From NCBI GenBank assembly GCA_029339195.1, contig JAPTJF010000139.1, positions 62,001 through 126,000 on the forward strand: 64,000 nucleotides of DNA, written 5' to 3'. This document shows positions 21,727-32,142 of this stretch, piece after piece. The DNA is from Micractinium sp. NFX-FRZ (taxonomy: Eukaryota > Chlorophyta > Trebouxiophyceae > Chlorellales > Chlorellaceae). Both the position numbers and the translations under genes were made by a program. Within the stretch, counting starts at the first letter, position 1; every line of letters begins with the position of its first letter. The notes beneath the pieces are model-generated. The model was given only the letters and a program-made list of their open reading frames with translations. It was not told where the DNA came from and did no database searches.

Positions 21727-23624
21727 ATGAAGAGTGGCCCCGTCTTCCTGCTGGTGCTACTCGCGGGTGGGTTCGAGCTTTGATTGCAATGATGGCCGGT
21801 TTCCTTCTCTGTGTGGCAGCGCAACCGGAAGACACTGGCCGCTTCGCCCGCACTCGGCGACAACTCGCTTCATGAGGCCCACAAGCCGCTGCCCTGGCAA
21901 ACGCAGCCCGCTGCCCGCCCATGAGGAGCAGGGAATGGCATGCACTGAGCCGCCGCTCCGCTGCAGAGGTATCTGCCTGCTGTGCTCCCTGGAGGCGGGT
22001 ACACCCCGCCAGCACACCGCCGCCGAATCTGACCCCTCCTGCTCCCCCCCACCTGGGCCGCAGCTAGCGCCAGCGCCCGGCACCTTGGCAGCGAGCCCAC
22101 CAGGTCCAGACGACAGCTTCTAGCTGAGGGAGGTCCGTATGCAGACTCGATCTGGCAGGGCCTGGTGCAGCTTGGAGAGTCGCAGTCGGTGAGCGAGTGC
22201 CCGTTCTGCAAGAGGCGGGACTGCCAGGGGGGTCGGCACAGCAGCTGGGTGGCTGCAGCCACCATGCCCACCCAAGCGTGCACGAAGCTGTGACACAGGC
22301 TGCAGAAGTCACCACTCCCATGCCTGCCGTGCAAGGCAGCACTGCCCTGCACGGCTCTCCCTTGGGGTGCCCAGCTGATGCTGCCGGCCTCGCCCCTCCC
22401 CCCTGCCATTCCCCCCCCCCCCTACCACCCGACACCAGTTGACACGCACGGCGATCGAGACGGCCGGCATGGTGGACTTTTTCGACAACCCGGAGCTGGA
22501 GCACACCTTCTTTGCCATGGTGAGGCGGCAGTACAGAATGCCACTGTGAGGCTGCACAGTAGAGATGCGTGCATTCTCACATGCGCTGCCTCGCGTGCTG
22601 ACATGCGATGCAGGGCTGCCGCAAGCTGCAGCATGCGTGCGCTCTCAATGTGCTGCACCATGTTATCAACCCCCAAGCCACCTTCCTTCAAACCCTGCTT
22701 GCTCTGCTGCTGCTGCGCACCTGGCGCCACTCCCGCAGGACAACGAGGCGTGGGCTGACGTTGCTCGGGAGCGGAAGAACCCTAATGCAACGGTCATGGT
22801 CACCGAGCAGGCGGACCTCATGGTCACCATCCTCAAGGTGCGGCCTGCAAAGGGATAGGGCCGACCCGGGGGAAAGGCTTCCTGGAGCCGGGAACGACGT
22901 TGGCTGTTCAAGCTGGCTCGAGTTTTGGGGCGGGGTGGGTGGCGGGTGGCGTGCCCACCCTGCGACGCATACCTCCACGCCTCCCTCTGGCCGTCCCTTG
23001 ATGTGCCACAGCCCTGCCCCCTACTCCTGCCCTCCTTCAATGTGCCTCCCGCGCCTGCTTTCCAGCTGTCCTCCTGCACTACCTCCTCCCCCTACAGCCG
23101 CCCAGCCAGCTCCTGTCCGTCACCCGGCAACACCCTGCCTGCCCCCGCCCTCCTGCCCCGCCTCCCGCAGAACCACCTGCTGGTCGCCCCCCACTTCACC
23201 TCCTTCTGGCCCGCCTACGGCAAGCCCGCCATCCCCGTGATGACGCTGGCCAACTGGACCCTGGACCTGCGCACCGACGTGAACGAGGACCAGGAGATCG
23301 TTGGGTACATCTTCGAGGGGGAGGTGAGCAGGCATGGGCAGCAACCATTCATTGATTGGGCAAGAGGTGGGCACAGGCGGCGGGCCACGAGCAAGGGCAT
23401 GGGCGTGGGAGGAGGGGAAGCCTGCGGCTGCCGCAATGCAGGATCCCCGCGGCATTGGCTGCTAACTCGGCAACCTCGTCACATGCACACGCCCCATCCC
23501 CGCCCCCGCCCATCCGCGCCTGCAGCTCTCGCCCCTTGGCACACGCAAGAACCTGATTGTCGGCGCGTCGGTGATGCACGTCATCCACGATGTCGACCCA
23601 ATCGTAACCAGCCGCGTGTTCTGA
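21727..23624 (+). CDS. Secreted single-FAS1-domain (fasciclin-like) protein, 198 aa
   Basis: Exons 21727..21766, 22064..22188, 22439..22519, 22739..22837, 23171..23323, 23526..23624 give 198 residues and TGA, all GT-AG and in phase. The product starts MKSGPVFLLVLLAASASA, a signal peptide. The FAS1 domain shows both conserved boxes: H1 as HTFFAMDNEAWADVA and H2 as GASVMHVIHDVDPIVTS. LKNHLLVAP and a MTLANWTLDL strand lie between. FAS1 proteins mediate adhesion in cell walls and extracellular matrices. There is no second FAS1 domain, no GPI signal and no arabinogalactan Pro stretch. It is likely a wall or periplasmic protein. The H1 box departs from consensus (FAM for FAP), so the assignment is good but not certain. 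Confidence 0.82.
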
Positions 23625-24690
23625 GGCAGCAGCACGCTTTACATGCACGGTGCACCACTTGACGTGCATCACTTGACATGCATCACTTGACATGCATCAC
23701 CGACTTGACATAACTTTTGGGCGCCCCGAGGGCTTGCTTGCAACGCTGCTGTGCCGCTGGCAATGGCCTGGCCCGCGCGTCCCCTCTTGAGCCGGCACAG
23801 GCATGGCGGGGCGGAGTGGCCCACTGTTTCTCGTGACTTGCCATCTGTTCGCCTCATTTTCCGTAAGCACGGTTAGGTTTTTCGTGACCTGTTCGCATCA
23901 TTCACCAGCCCGCAGCTGTGTTCTCATTTCAGACATCAACTGTGTGCAAGCTCTTACAAATCACACGGGTTACAGCACTTCCTGCCTGCCGCAAGCGCCA
24001 GAGCCGGGAGCGCAGCAGCCACAGGCACAGGCACAGGCACAGCGGCCCAGGTCAAGCAAACACACCGACAGCCACGGGCGGCATGGGAAAAAAAGCAGGC
24101 TGTCCGTGCAACGGGACAAGCTCAGCAGTTGGGGTTTGTTCTTAACAGCAGTGTACTGGGAGGGAGGGCGGGTGTTGCCCTGAGCTGCTAGTATGGCTGC
24201 ACAGTTCGCGGGGGGGAGGCGCAGGGAGGAGGAGACAACAGAAACAGGATAAGTGAGCTGGCGAAAAAACTCGGGTCTGCAAGCAGCAGGGTCAGATCAG
24301 ATGCGGGAGCGAGGCGAGGGTACAGCGGCGACTGGTTTTGAAAGGGACTAGGGTGGGTGGAGGATTGGGGGGATGAGGGTGTGGCTTGTTAGGAGAGAAG
24401 GTGGACACACAAAATTGACAGAGGGAGCGGCAGCACCTCCTACAGACCTCGGCCTGGCGAGGTTCTCGCTGCTGCTACTGTACACAGGGTGGGTGGGGAG
24501 GTGAGGAGGCACGCCTTCCGGGCAGGCAGGCAGGCAGGCTCTCGAGCTGAAACAGCGGGGCATGCTTGCACCTCTGCATGCGTGGTGAACCGTCAGGCGG
24601 GGTGCTCTGCCAGGCATGCTGCGCTGGCGCGCCGTGCGCTGGCGCCTAGCACGCCCAGCATGCACAACATGCGCTGCCTCAGTCGCTGCC
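23625..24690. other. Convergent intergenic
   Basis: 1066 bp between the FAS1 stop and the PLAT-like stop. The left end has a 14-bp tandem repeat (23648-23712). The rest shows only low-complexity GC-rich sequence and short random ORFs. No gene seen. Confidence 0.5.
23648..23712. repeat. 14-bp tandem repeat ACTTGACATGCATC
   Basis: About four imperfect copies in the 3' flank of the FAS1 gene. The first copy has GACGTGCATC. Confidence 0.85.
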
Positions 24691-27600
24691 TCAATCGCGC
24701 GAGCTGTCCAAGCGCCGCGCCTGGCTGCCGTCGGGGGCCAGCGGCATGCCGAGGTCGTCGACGGGTGGCGGGATGATGGCCACCCCCACCACAGCCGCCT
24801 TGTAGCAGAGGAAGCCCACCAGGGCAGCCACGATGCCGCGGGTGGTCACAAAGGCCTGGGGGAGGGGACAAGGGAGGGGAGGGGAGGGCAAGGTTGACTT
24901 GGCAGGTGAGAGGGGTGTGCACATTTCGTTGGCAGAGGGGGGGCACCCGGGTAGGCACGATGCTGCAGGTGCATTACGATGGCCGAGGGTAAGGAGGAAA
25001 GGTGAGGGGGATGAAGAGGGGAGGGCAGGGACGGGGAGGGTGCAACCCCATCGCTTCACTCCAGCCCGCTGCCAAGCCACCCGCCATACCACAGTTTACT
25101 GACCTGATCAGACTCCCCGCCGCCCGTCGCCGCCTGCAGCACGGCGCCTGCGCCCAGCAGGGCGCCTGCGCCCAGCGCGACGCGCACAGCAGGGTTGCCC
25201 AGAGCAGCGCCCAGGCCGCCGCTGCCGCCGCCGCCCGCGCCCTGCTGCCCAGCGTAAGCTGCGCCGCCGCCAACATTGTCCACGGCAACCTACAGCGGGG
25301 GAGAAGCAGAAGGAGAGCACACAAGGCTGTGTCAGCAGTGTGTGTGTGTGTGCGTGTGGGAAGCAGGGTCCTGAACCCACACAAGACATGCCCCCTGCAA
25401 AGCAGGCCCTTGCCTGCAGCATGCGCACATGCAATGCTGGCACACCCAACTCGGCGAGCAAGCAGGCGGCAGCATGTGCAAGTACATGTGACAGGTGTGG
25501 GCCTGTGCTTGCCTGTAGCATGTACTGGTATAGCACCCCGCTTGCACCCCCCAGCGCAAAGGGCAGCGCCAGGTCTCGCCCGCCTGCCGCGTAGGCCAGC
25601 CCGCTGCCCAGCCCCACCAGCACGGCGGTGGCTGCCACCAGCTGCGCCTTGAGCTCGCGGTACTGCTGCATGTTCATGCGGTACAGCTGGGACGCCTGGG
25701 CCTGCAGCGGGCAGACAGGAGGGAGGGCAGCAGGGCGGGCTTGAGCTCGGGCCACTGCTGCTGCATGTTCATATGGTATGTTAGCTGACTGCGACGCCTG
25801 GGCCGGCAGGGTCAAGTCAGAGCGGCCGCAAAAGTGTAGCCAACAGCCGGGCGCCGCCTCCCAAACTCCTGCCCTCGCTTGCACGGCACTCCCAGAAACG
25901 CCCCCAAGCACCCGCCCGCCCGCCTTGCCTTTGTCACGATGATTGCGTTGTCCCCGCTGCCGTAGACCACGGCGCCGGGAGGGATGGGGCGCAGGTAGGC
26001 CGCCGGCTCCTCGCCTCCCTCCCCCAGCGCCTCGCGGCACACAAATCTGCAAGGCGGGGAGGAGAGGTGTGGGGGTGGGCAGGGGAACGGGCGCGGGAGT
26101 GTATGGGTTGGTGGTCGAAGTTGCAGGGGGGCTGGTCAGAGCGGCAAGACTGGCGGGCATGCAGCGACAGCAGCACGTGCCGGTCAGCTCTGCTGCAGAG
26201 CGCACAGCGTTCCGTGGCTCAGCACACCGCGCCCGGCCAGCCAGCCATGCCAGCCAGGCCGCCTGCCACCCCCACAGGGCCCCCGCAGCAGCAGCAGCAG
26301 CCCGCGCCGCCACCTCTGGAGCCCCTGCAGGCCCCTCCCTTGCCTGTCTGTGTGCCCGGTGCGCGACGACGACACGTCCACCTCCTCGCACACCCAAGAC
26401 CCCTGCTCCGGCCCCACAATCAGCGCCGACAGCGGGCCCATCTCGGGCGCACAGAACGACACCTCGTCAACCGCGCCCTCCTGCAGGGGCGACAACCGGG
26501 GCAGCAGAGCACGTCGAGATTTGTGCTAGAATGCCCACTTCAGGAGCACAGAAGGACAGGCTCGGCAATGGCCCCTGCAGGAGGGCTGGCAGGGGCAGGC
26601 CCAGCAAGCAGGCAGCAAGCAGCACAGCAGGGGGCTGGCGGCTGTGGCCAGAGCATGGCTCAGCAAGCGGGGAGGTGGCGGGGAGGCAGGCAGCAGTGGG
26701 CAGGAGCACACTTGGGTGGACACAGCCAGCAGGATGCTAGCACACGCCCCATGCCACTGCCACTGAAGAACGCCATTGCCTCTGGCTGCTCCAGCCACAC
26801 ACCTGGAAGCGCAGGCGCGGGCCCACGCCGCTGAGCCGCTGGTTGGCGGCGGCATGCAGCGCCACCGCGCAGTTGGCCCCCGCCTCCTGATCATCAATGG
26901 AGGAGCAGATGTTGCGCACCTGCAGGGGGAGGGGGGAGGCAAGGCGGCTCGCAAGTTGGGTGAGTGGAGGGGGAGAGTTGGGCCCCAAACATCCTGGTCA
27001 ATCAATCATTAGAGGAGGACGTGTTGCATTGTGTGGGGATGCAGGGGGGTGGTAAATCGCCAAAGCGGCTGTCAGTGCAGGCCCCGCCAGGTCACAAGGC
27101 CAGATGCCCGACCTGCCCTGCCCAATGGCAGAGCCCTTTGCCACAGCGGGGGCACGCAGCAGCGCAGCACACCAGCAGCGCGGCACTCAGCACAGCGCGC
27201 CGCGCACCTCCTGCTCCGTGATTTCCGGGTCGTTCAGGCGCGGCACGCGGTGCAGCAGCGCCGAGCCGTCCTCCGACACGAGGCACACCATGATGCCGGC
27301 GGTGGGGTCGGTCAGAGCGGAACCACGGCGCAGCCCCGTGGACAGGCGCACTGTATACACTGTGTCCTTTCGGGGCTCCTGGGGGTCGGCCTGGAGAGGA
27401 GGGGGAGGGCGGGGATGGAGGCAGGGCGGGGTGGGTTGAGGGAGGGAGGGAAGGGGCAGGGCAGGTGGCCACAAAGGGCAGCAGAGCGGCAGCGGCAGCG
27501 GCAGTGGCAGCGGCAGCGGCAGCTAGGAGGCAGGTGAAGCCTGCAAAGGCTGTGTTTGCCAAGCCAACCACACGTCTTTGGGCATCCTGCCGACACCCCG

Positions 27601-27786
27601 CACCTGGCTGGGGGTGCTGCTCAGCAGGCGCTGCGGCGCGGTGAAGTTCTCGCGGCGTGAGCTGCCGCTGCCGCCGCCGCTGCCGCCCCGCTGCCGCTCA
27701 TCGCGCCGCGCTGCTAGGGCTACGACCCGCACTCTGGAGGCGCCGGGCGCTGCTGGCAGACATGTGGATACTCTGCAGGTGAGCAT
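24691..27786 (-). CDS. Predicted plastid membrane protein with PLAT-like N-domain, 424 aa
   Basis: Exons from the right: 27604..27786, 27208..27390, 26803..26919, 26344..26480, 25929..26046, 25513..25701, 25104..25286, 24691..24855. They give 424 residues and TGA. The N-terminus MLTCRVSTCLPAAPGASRVR is a plastid-type transit peptide. Then DTVYTVRLSTGLRRGSALTD and IMVCLVSEDGSALLHRVP resemble the PLAT/LH2 beta-sandwich, which binds lipids or proteins. The C half has hydrophobic helices, VAATAVLVGLGSGLAYAAGG followed by FALGGASGVLYQYMLQ, in the style of ATP-synthase protein I or CGL160-like segments. A second helix, GIVAALVGFLCYKAAVVGVA, follows. A thylakoid or envelope membrane location is inference. 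Introns 4, 5 and 6 all begin GCAAG, and two introns hold exon echoes. Confidence 0.75.
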
Positions 27787-28195
27787 GGCGGGTCTCGGCG
27801 GCCGTGCTGAAGAGGAGCAGTGTGCCCGCAAGGTCTGGCAGGCGACTGCAGGGTCCGGCGGGTCCCCAAGTTCCTTTGATCTGCTGCTGGCAACACAAGC
27901 TTCCGGAAGTCGCTCGATCGCGAAGGGCCAAGAGCGGATCCTCTCGGTCTGCGCGCGCATCTGCCAGCTCGGACCGGGAAGGCTTTCAAACCACGCAGGT
28001 TCCTGACTGCCCATTGACCCGCTGCCATCTGCTAGCAGACTACCAGGCTTTGTGGCGAGCTGTACAGTCGCATCGCTTCTTCAAGTCGTTGGCCGCCAAG
28101 CGCCAGCCCGCTGCTTTCCGCGCTCAGCAACTTATCCTGGAGTGGCAAACACAGCCCTCACTGTCACGCTGCACCCACAGCCAGACGGCGCGCAG
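27787..28195. promoter_or_regulatory. Divergent promoter, PLAT-like / methyltransferase
   Basis: 409 bp between divergent start codons. No motif recognised. Confidence 0.45.
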
Positions 28196-31100
28196 ATGAC
28201 GGCCCCACAGTCGGGCGGGCGGCTGCCCGAGGCGGCAGCGGGAGCGCTGCCAGCGGCAGAAGAGGCGCGCCTCAAGTCGCTCTACTCTGTCATGCAGAGC
28301 ATCGAGGTGGGAGGGATGAGAGCTAGTGCAAGCCAAGATCCAAGAGCATCCGCAGAGCAGCGCCGGGCAGCCACGCCAGCCGTCGGCTGGCACGCCAATG
28401 CAAGCCTCAGTCCCACCGCTCGACTAACTGTTGCCTGTGCACCCGTTTCCAATCGCCGCCTGGCGCCCCGCCTGCCCCGCCTGCCCTGCCTGCCCTGCCT
28501 GCAGAACCGTCTGGGCGGCGGCGAGGGCGTGGAGGGCCTGTATGGCAGCATCAAGAAGAGCGGGATGGACAAAGTTGTGGAGTGCATGAGGGGCAAGTGC
28601 GGGCTGGGCAGCAGCAGCGTGCTGCTCGACGTCGGCGCGGGGCTGGGCAGGTGCGAGGGACGGTGGCTGCTGGGCCTATTGGCTGCTGGCTGGCTGGCTG
28701 GCTGGTGCCTTATGGGCCGCTTGTGTGGCAGGCTGCCTGGCCGGCGAGAGGTGGCCTGCATTGCCTGCTTGACTGCGGGGGTGGCATCAGCGTCCGCTTC
28801 TCCTGGCTGCTTCTCCTGGCTGCTTCTCCTGGCTGCTTCTCCTGGTCCGGCTGGCGGGAAGAGCGGATGTGGTGCTTGCAGGCGAGACCCGGTGCGGGTG
28901 GGACAGCCGACTGCATCAGTGCGCCGCCGCCGGGCAGCCGTCCCCCCCAAAAACACAGACACAGACACACCTTTGGCTGACCGGCATCAACCGCCCTGCA
29001 CCCGCCCTGTGCAGGCCTCTGATGCATGCGCTACTGTGGCCGGGCATCGCGGGCGCGCGCGGCATCGAGATTGACCGCATCAAGTGCGACAAGGCCCACG
29101 CTTTCCTCAGGCAGGCGCTGGCTGAGCTGGCACGACGTGGCGTGGTGGACGGCGCCAGCCCGGCGCCGCCCGAAATCACGTGCAGCGCAATTGAGGATGT
29201 GAGCAACCGGGGGGCAGGGCAGGGGTGGGGTGGGGTGGGGGGTCGGTGGGGAGGAGGGGCTCGTCCCAGCAGGTGTGTGTATGGGGGGGTGCATCCGCAG
29301 TGCAACGCCCATGAGCCCTGCACCCGCGCCTACTCCTCAGGTTTGCCCGCAGGACAACTTTTCTGAGCAGCCCACCACGCCTTCTCCTTGCGTGTACCCA
29401 CCTCCCACCCACCCGTCCTGCCTCCCTGCTGCTTTCCTGCCCGCCCGCAGATCGCCTCCCTGGACCCCTGCACCCACGCCTACTCCTTCTGGGAGGGGGT
29501 GCCCGTGGAGGGCAAGGCCGCCTTTGGGCGCCTGTTTGCCGCGTCCCGCAGCCTGCAGTCGGTGGCCGTGGTGCAGCGCGCCATCCGGTGAGTGCCAACA
29601 CTTGATGGGTGTGCCCGGGGACCGCGCCAGCGCCGGGGCTTGGGCAGGGCAGGTGGGCTGGGCGGCGTGGCCAGGACACTTGCGGGTTCTGCCGGCCAGT
29701 AGCCGTGAAGGCCCCCTGTCTTCGCCAAGCCACAAGGTGTCTTTCTTTTGGTTCAGTTGTCGTTACTGGCAGGGGCAAACCTGCCCGCCTGGCCTGCATA
29801 CCAACCTGGGTTTCTCTTTGTGTGCAACTTCCCCCGGTAGCGGCCAGACTGCTCAACAACACGCCTTTATTCTATCTTCCGCTGCAGGACGTGCCCGCTG
29901 GCCTACATGGCTGACCTGGGCTTTGGGGAGCTGGCGCTGGTGGGCTCCTTCTCCGTCAGCATGTCGGGTGCGCTGTGGTCTGAGTTGGCATGCAGGCGCT
30001 CAGATGCTGGAATGCTGGAGTTGCATGTGCAAGCACCTGGTGGGCTCCTTCCCCGTCAGCCCGCGAGTGCGCTGTGGTCTGAAGATCATGAGTATGCACT
30101 TGCATAGTCGTCGGGTCAGCCAGCGGAATGCTCGGCTTGCATGTGCTGGTTACGGGCGGGCAGCTTCTCCGTCAGCTTGTCAGGCTGCTCCGAGCGCCTC
30201 TTCCCCTCCCTCCTTTTCCTGACCCCCTGTGTTGACCCCCTGCCACGCTGCTGCAGGCAGCGGGCGCAGCTTCACCGCCTACGTCTTCAACAAGGCCCAT
30301 CTGCCCGCCCTGCTGCCCGCCCCTCTGGCCGTGGAGGCATCCGCCGCTCAGAGCGTGGAGACGCCCGCCCAGGCGGGCGAGGCGGCGGCCGTGGCGGCGG
30401 CGCTGTCCGCTTCAATTGCGGCACCGGCGGGGGAGGCGGAGGCGGAGGGGCAGTGCGTGCAGAGCCGGCTGGCGGATGCCCCAGCAGAGGCGCCTGGGGC
30501 AGGGCGCGGCCGGCGGCAGCGCAAGCCCTCTGCCAAGCAGCAGGAGTCACAGGAGGCAGAGGCAGCCGCTGCCGCTTTTGTTGCCGCGGCTGCTTTCACG
30601 ACGGTGGGTGGGCGCGCCCGGCAGCCGCGCAGCGCGCGGGAGCAGCGGGCAGACCGCCGGGCATCCTCTGTCTGGGAGGTAGCACAGATGGCGGACGAGG
30701 GGGCACCAGCGGCGCATGCAGCAGAGCAGGAGGTGCAGCAGCAGCAGCAGGAGGGTGTTGTGGAGGCCTCCCAGGCGGCGGCGCAGCCGGCGGCAGCGGC
30801 CCCCCTGGCGTCGCCCCGCCGCCCTGGGCGCAGCGTCTCGCGCCCGGCTGCCAGCTCAACCAAGCCCACCGCGCCTGCCGCTGCCAAGCTGAGCAGCCCT
30901 CAGAAGGCGGGCGTGCAGAAGCGGGCATCCCCTGCCAAGGGCGGCGTGACCGCCAGCAACGGCGCACTCCCGCTCCCCCGCCGCTCCTCGCCCCGCAAGC
31001 TTGCCCTGCCGGTGGTGGAAGCTCCCGCTGCCAAGGGCGGCGCGCTGGAGCTGCTGCCGGCGGTGGCAGCAGACGGCCCGCTGCTGCAGCGTGTCGCACG

Positions 31101-31206
31101 GGTGACCAAGGCCGGAGGAGCGGAGGCGGGTGCAGGCAAGGCGCAGCCGGGGGCGCCACGGCAGTCGGCGCGCCGGGGGCTGCAAGGCAGCCTCGCGCGG
31201 CAGTAG
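28196..31206 (+). CDS. Class I SAM-dependent methyltransferase, possibly DOT1-like, 535 aa
   Basis: Exons 28196..28306, 28505..28650, 29015..29198, 29451..29587, 29888..29967, 30257..31206 give 535 residues and TAG. SAM-binding motif I is VLLDVGAGLGR at about residues 76-86, followed by GARGIEIDRIKCDKA (motif II acidic residue in GIEID). The upstream GLYGSIKKSGMDKVVECM and the GxEI pattern recall DOT1-like H3K79 methyltransferases, but the DOT1 signature is not clear enough to name it. A plain protein or RNA methyltransferase is possible. From about residue 235 the protein is a long Ala/Gln/Pro-rich tail with basic SPRR- and ARRG-type patches, typical of chromatin proteins. Introns 3 and 5 carry exon echoes. 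Confidence 0.8.
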
Positions 31207-32142
31207 GTAGCTAGCTAGTCAGCCAAGCAGGCAGGCAGGCAGGCACAGCACACGGCGCGCCCAAACTAGACTTAGAGCCGTAGACCAGGCGGTTATTATC
31301 GTGCCCTATTGCCCACCAGTAGCAGCCGCAGCGTAACAAGCAGACCCGGATTGTATTGCTCTCACTTCACCTCAGGTACTGCCTCCCTCCGGCACGCCCG
31401 CCGCAGGCACGGTCGGCCGCTTCTGGCAAACGGCCCTCTCCTTGTATGCAGCCGTGACCGGCCACGTCCCCATACTGGCACCGCGTGATGCCATGCGTGA
31501 TTGAACGCAGCACTGCTTGTGCCATCCCATTTATCACTTCTGACCTCCGCTGACCGACGCTATTTGGCCCCAGTCTGCTGACGTGACTCTCTTTCATCAA
31601 AAAGCCTGTGACAAGCCTGTGTAATGCTTGCCCTGGGATGTGTGCCAACAAAGGATGCAGTGCGGTCCACACGGAGTGGCATGCATGTGGCCGCCTGGGG
31701 GCACTGGTGCCTGTTGGCCAGCCTGTATCGTCCAGCAGGCAGTCCCTGGGGGGGCGTTAGCGAGCAAGCGCTTTGAGCTGCTCAGGCCCGGATCACAGCA
31801 AAATGCACAGCTCTGGCGTGGCGTGCTGCCTGCCGTGCATGCTGCGCCAGCCGCCACACACTCCGCCCTCTCCTGTCGCACGCCGGAGAGTTTCCTGTCG
31901 CCTGAACGGCGATGGCAGCTGCGCTGCGGCAACCCGGCTGCCGCTTGGCTGCATGCTGCTCAATCATCAGCCTCAGGCGTGTGCAAACACGTTTCGCTCC
32001 ACCCTGTACACCGCCTCCTGCCCCAGGGCCAGGCAGGCGCCGGGGCGGGCCTGCAGGCAAGCGCGGCGGCGTGGGGTGGGCAGGTGCACGGTCATTTAAT
32101 GCCGGCGCGGGGACAGGGCTTTCATGGATGAGAAGAGGTTTG
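31207..32142. other. Convergent intergenic
   Basis: 936 bp containing 3' UTRs of the methyltransferase and the unknown minus-strand gene, with a (GGCA)n run at 31226-31245. Several short ORFs exist on both strands; none has splice or motif support. Confidence 0.45.

Noticed and set aside
30287..31185. Minus-strand open frames opposite the methyltransferase tail
   Set aside because: Shadows of Ala/Gln-rich codons; no start context or motif.
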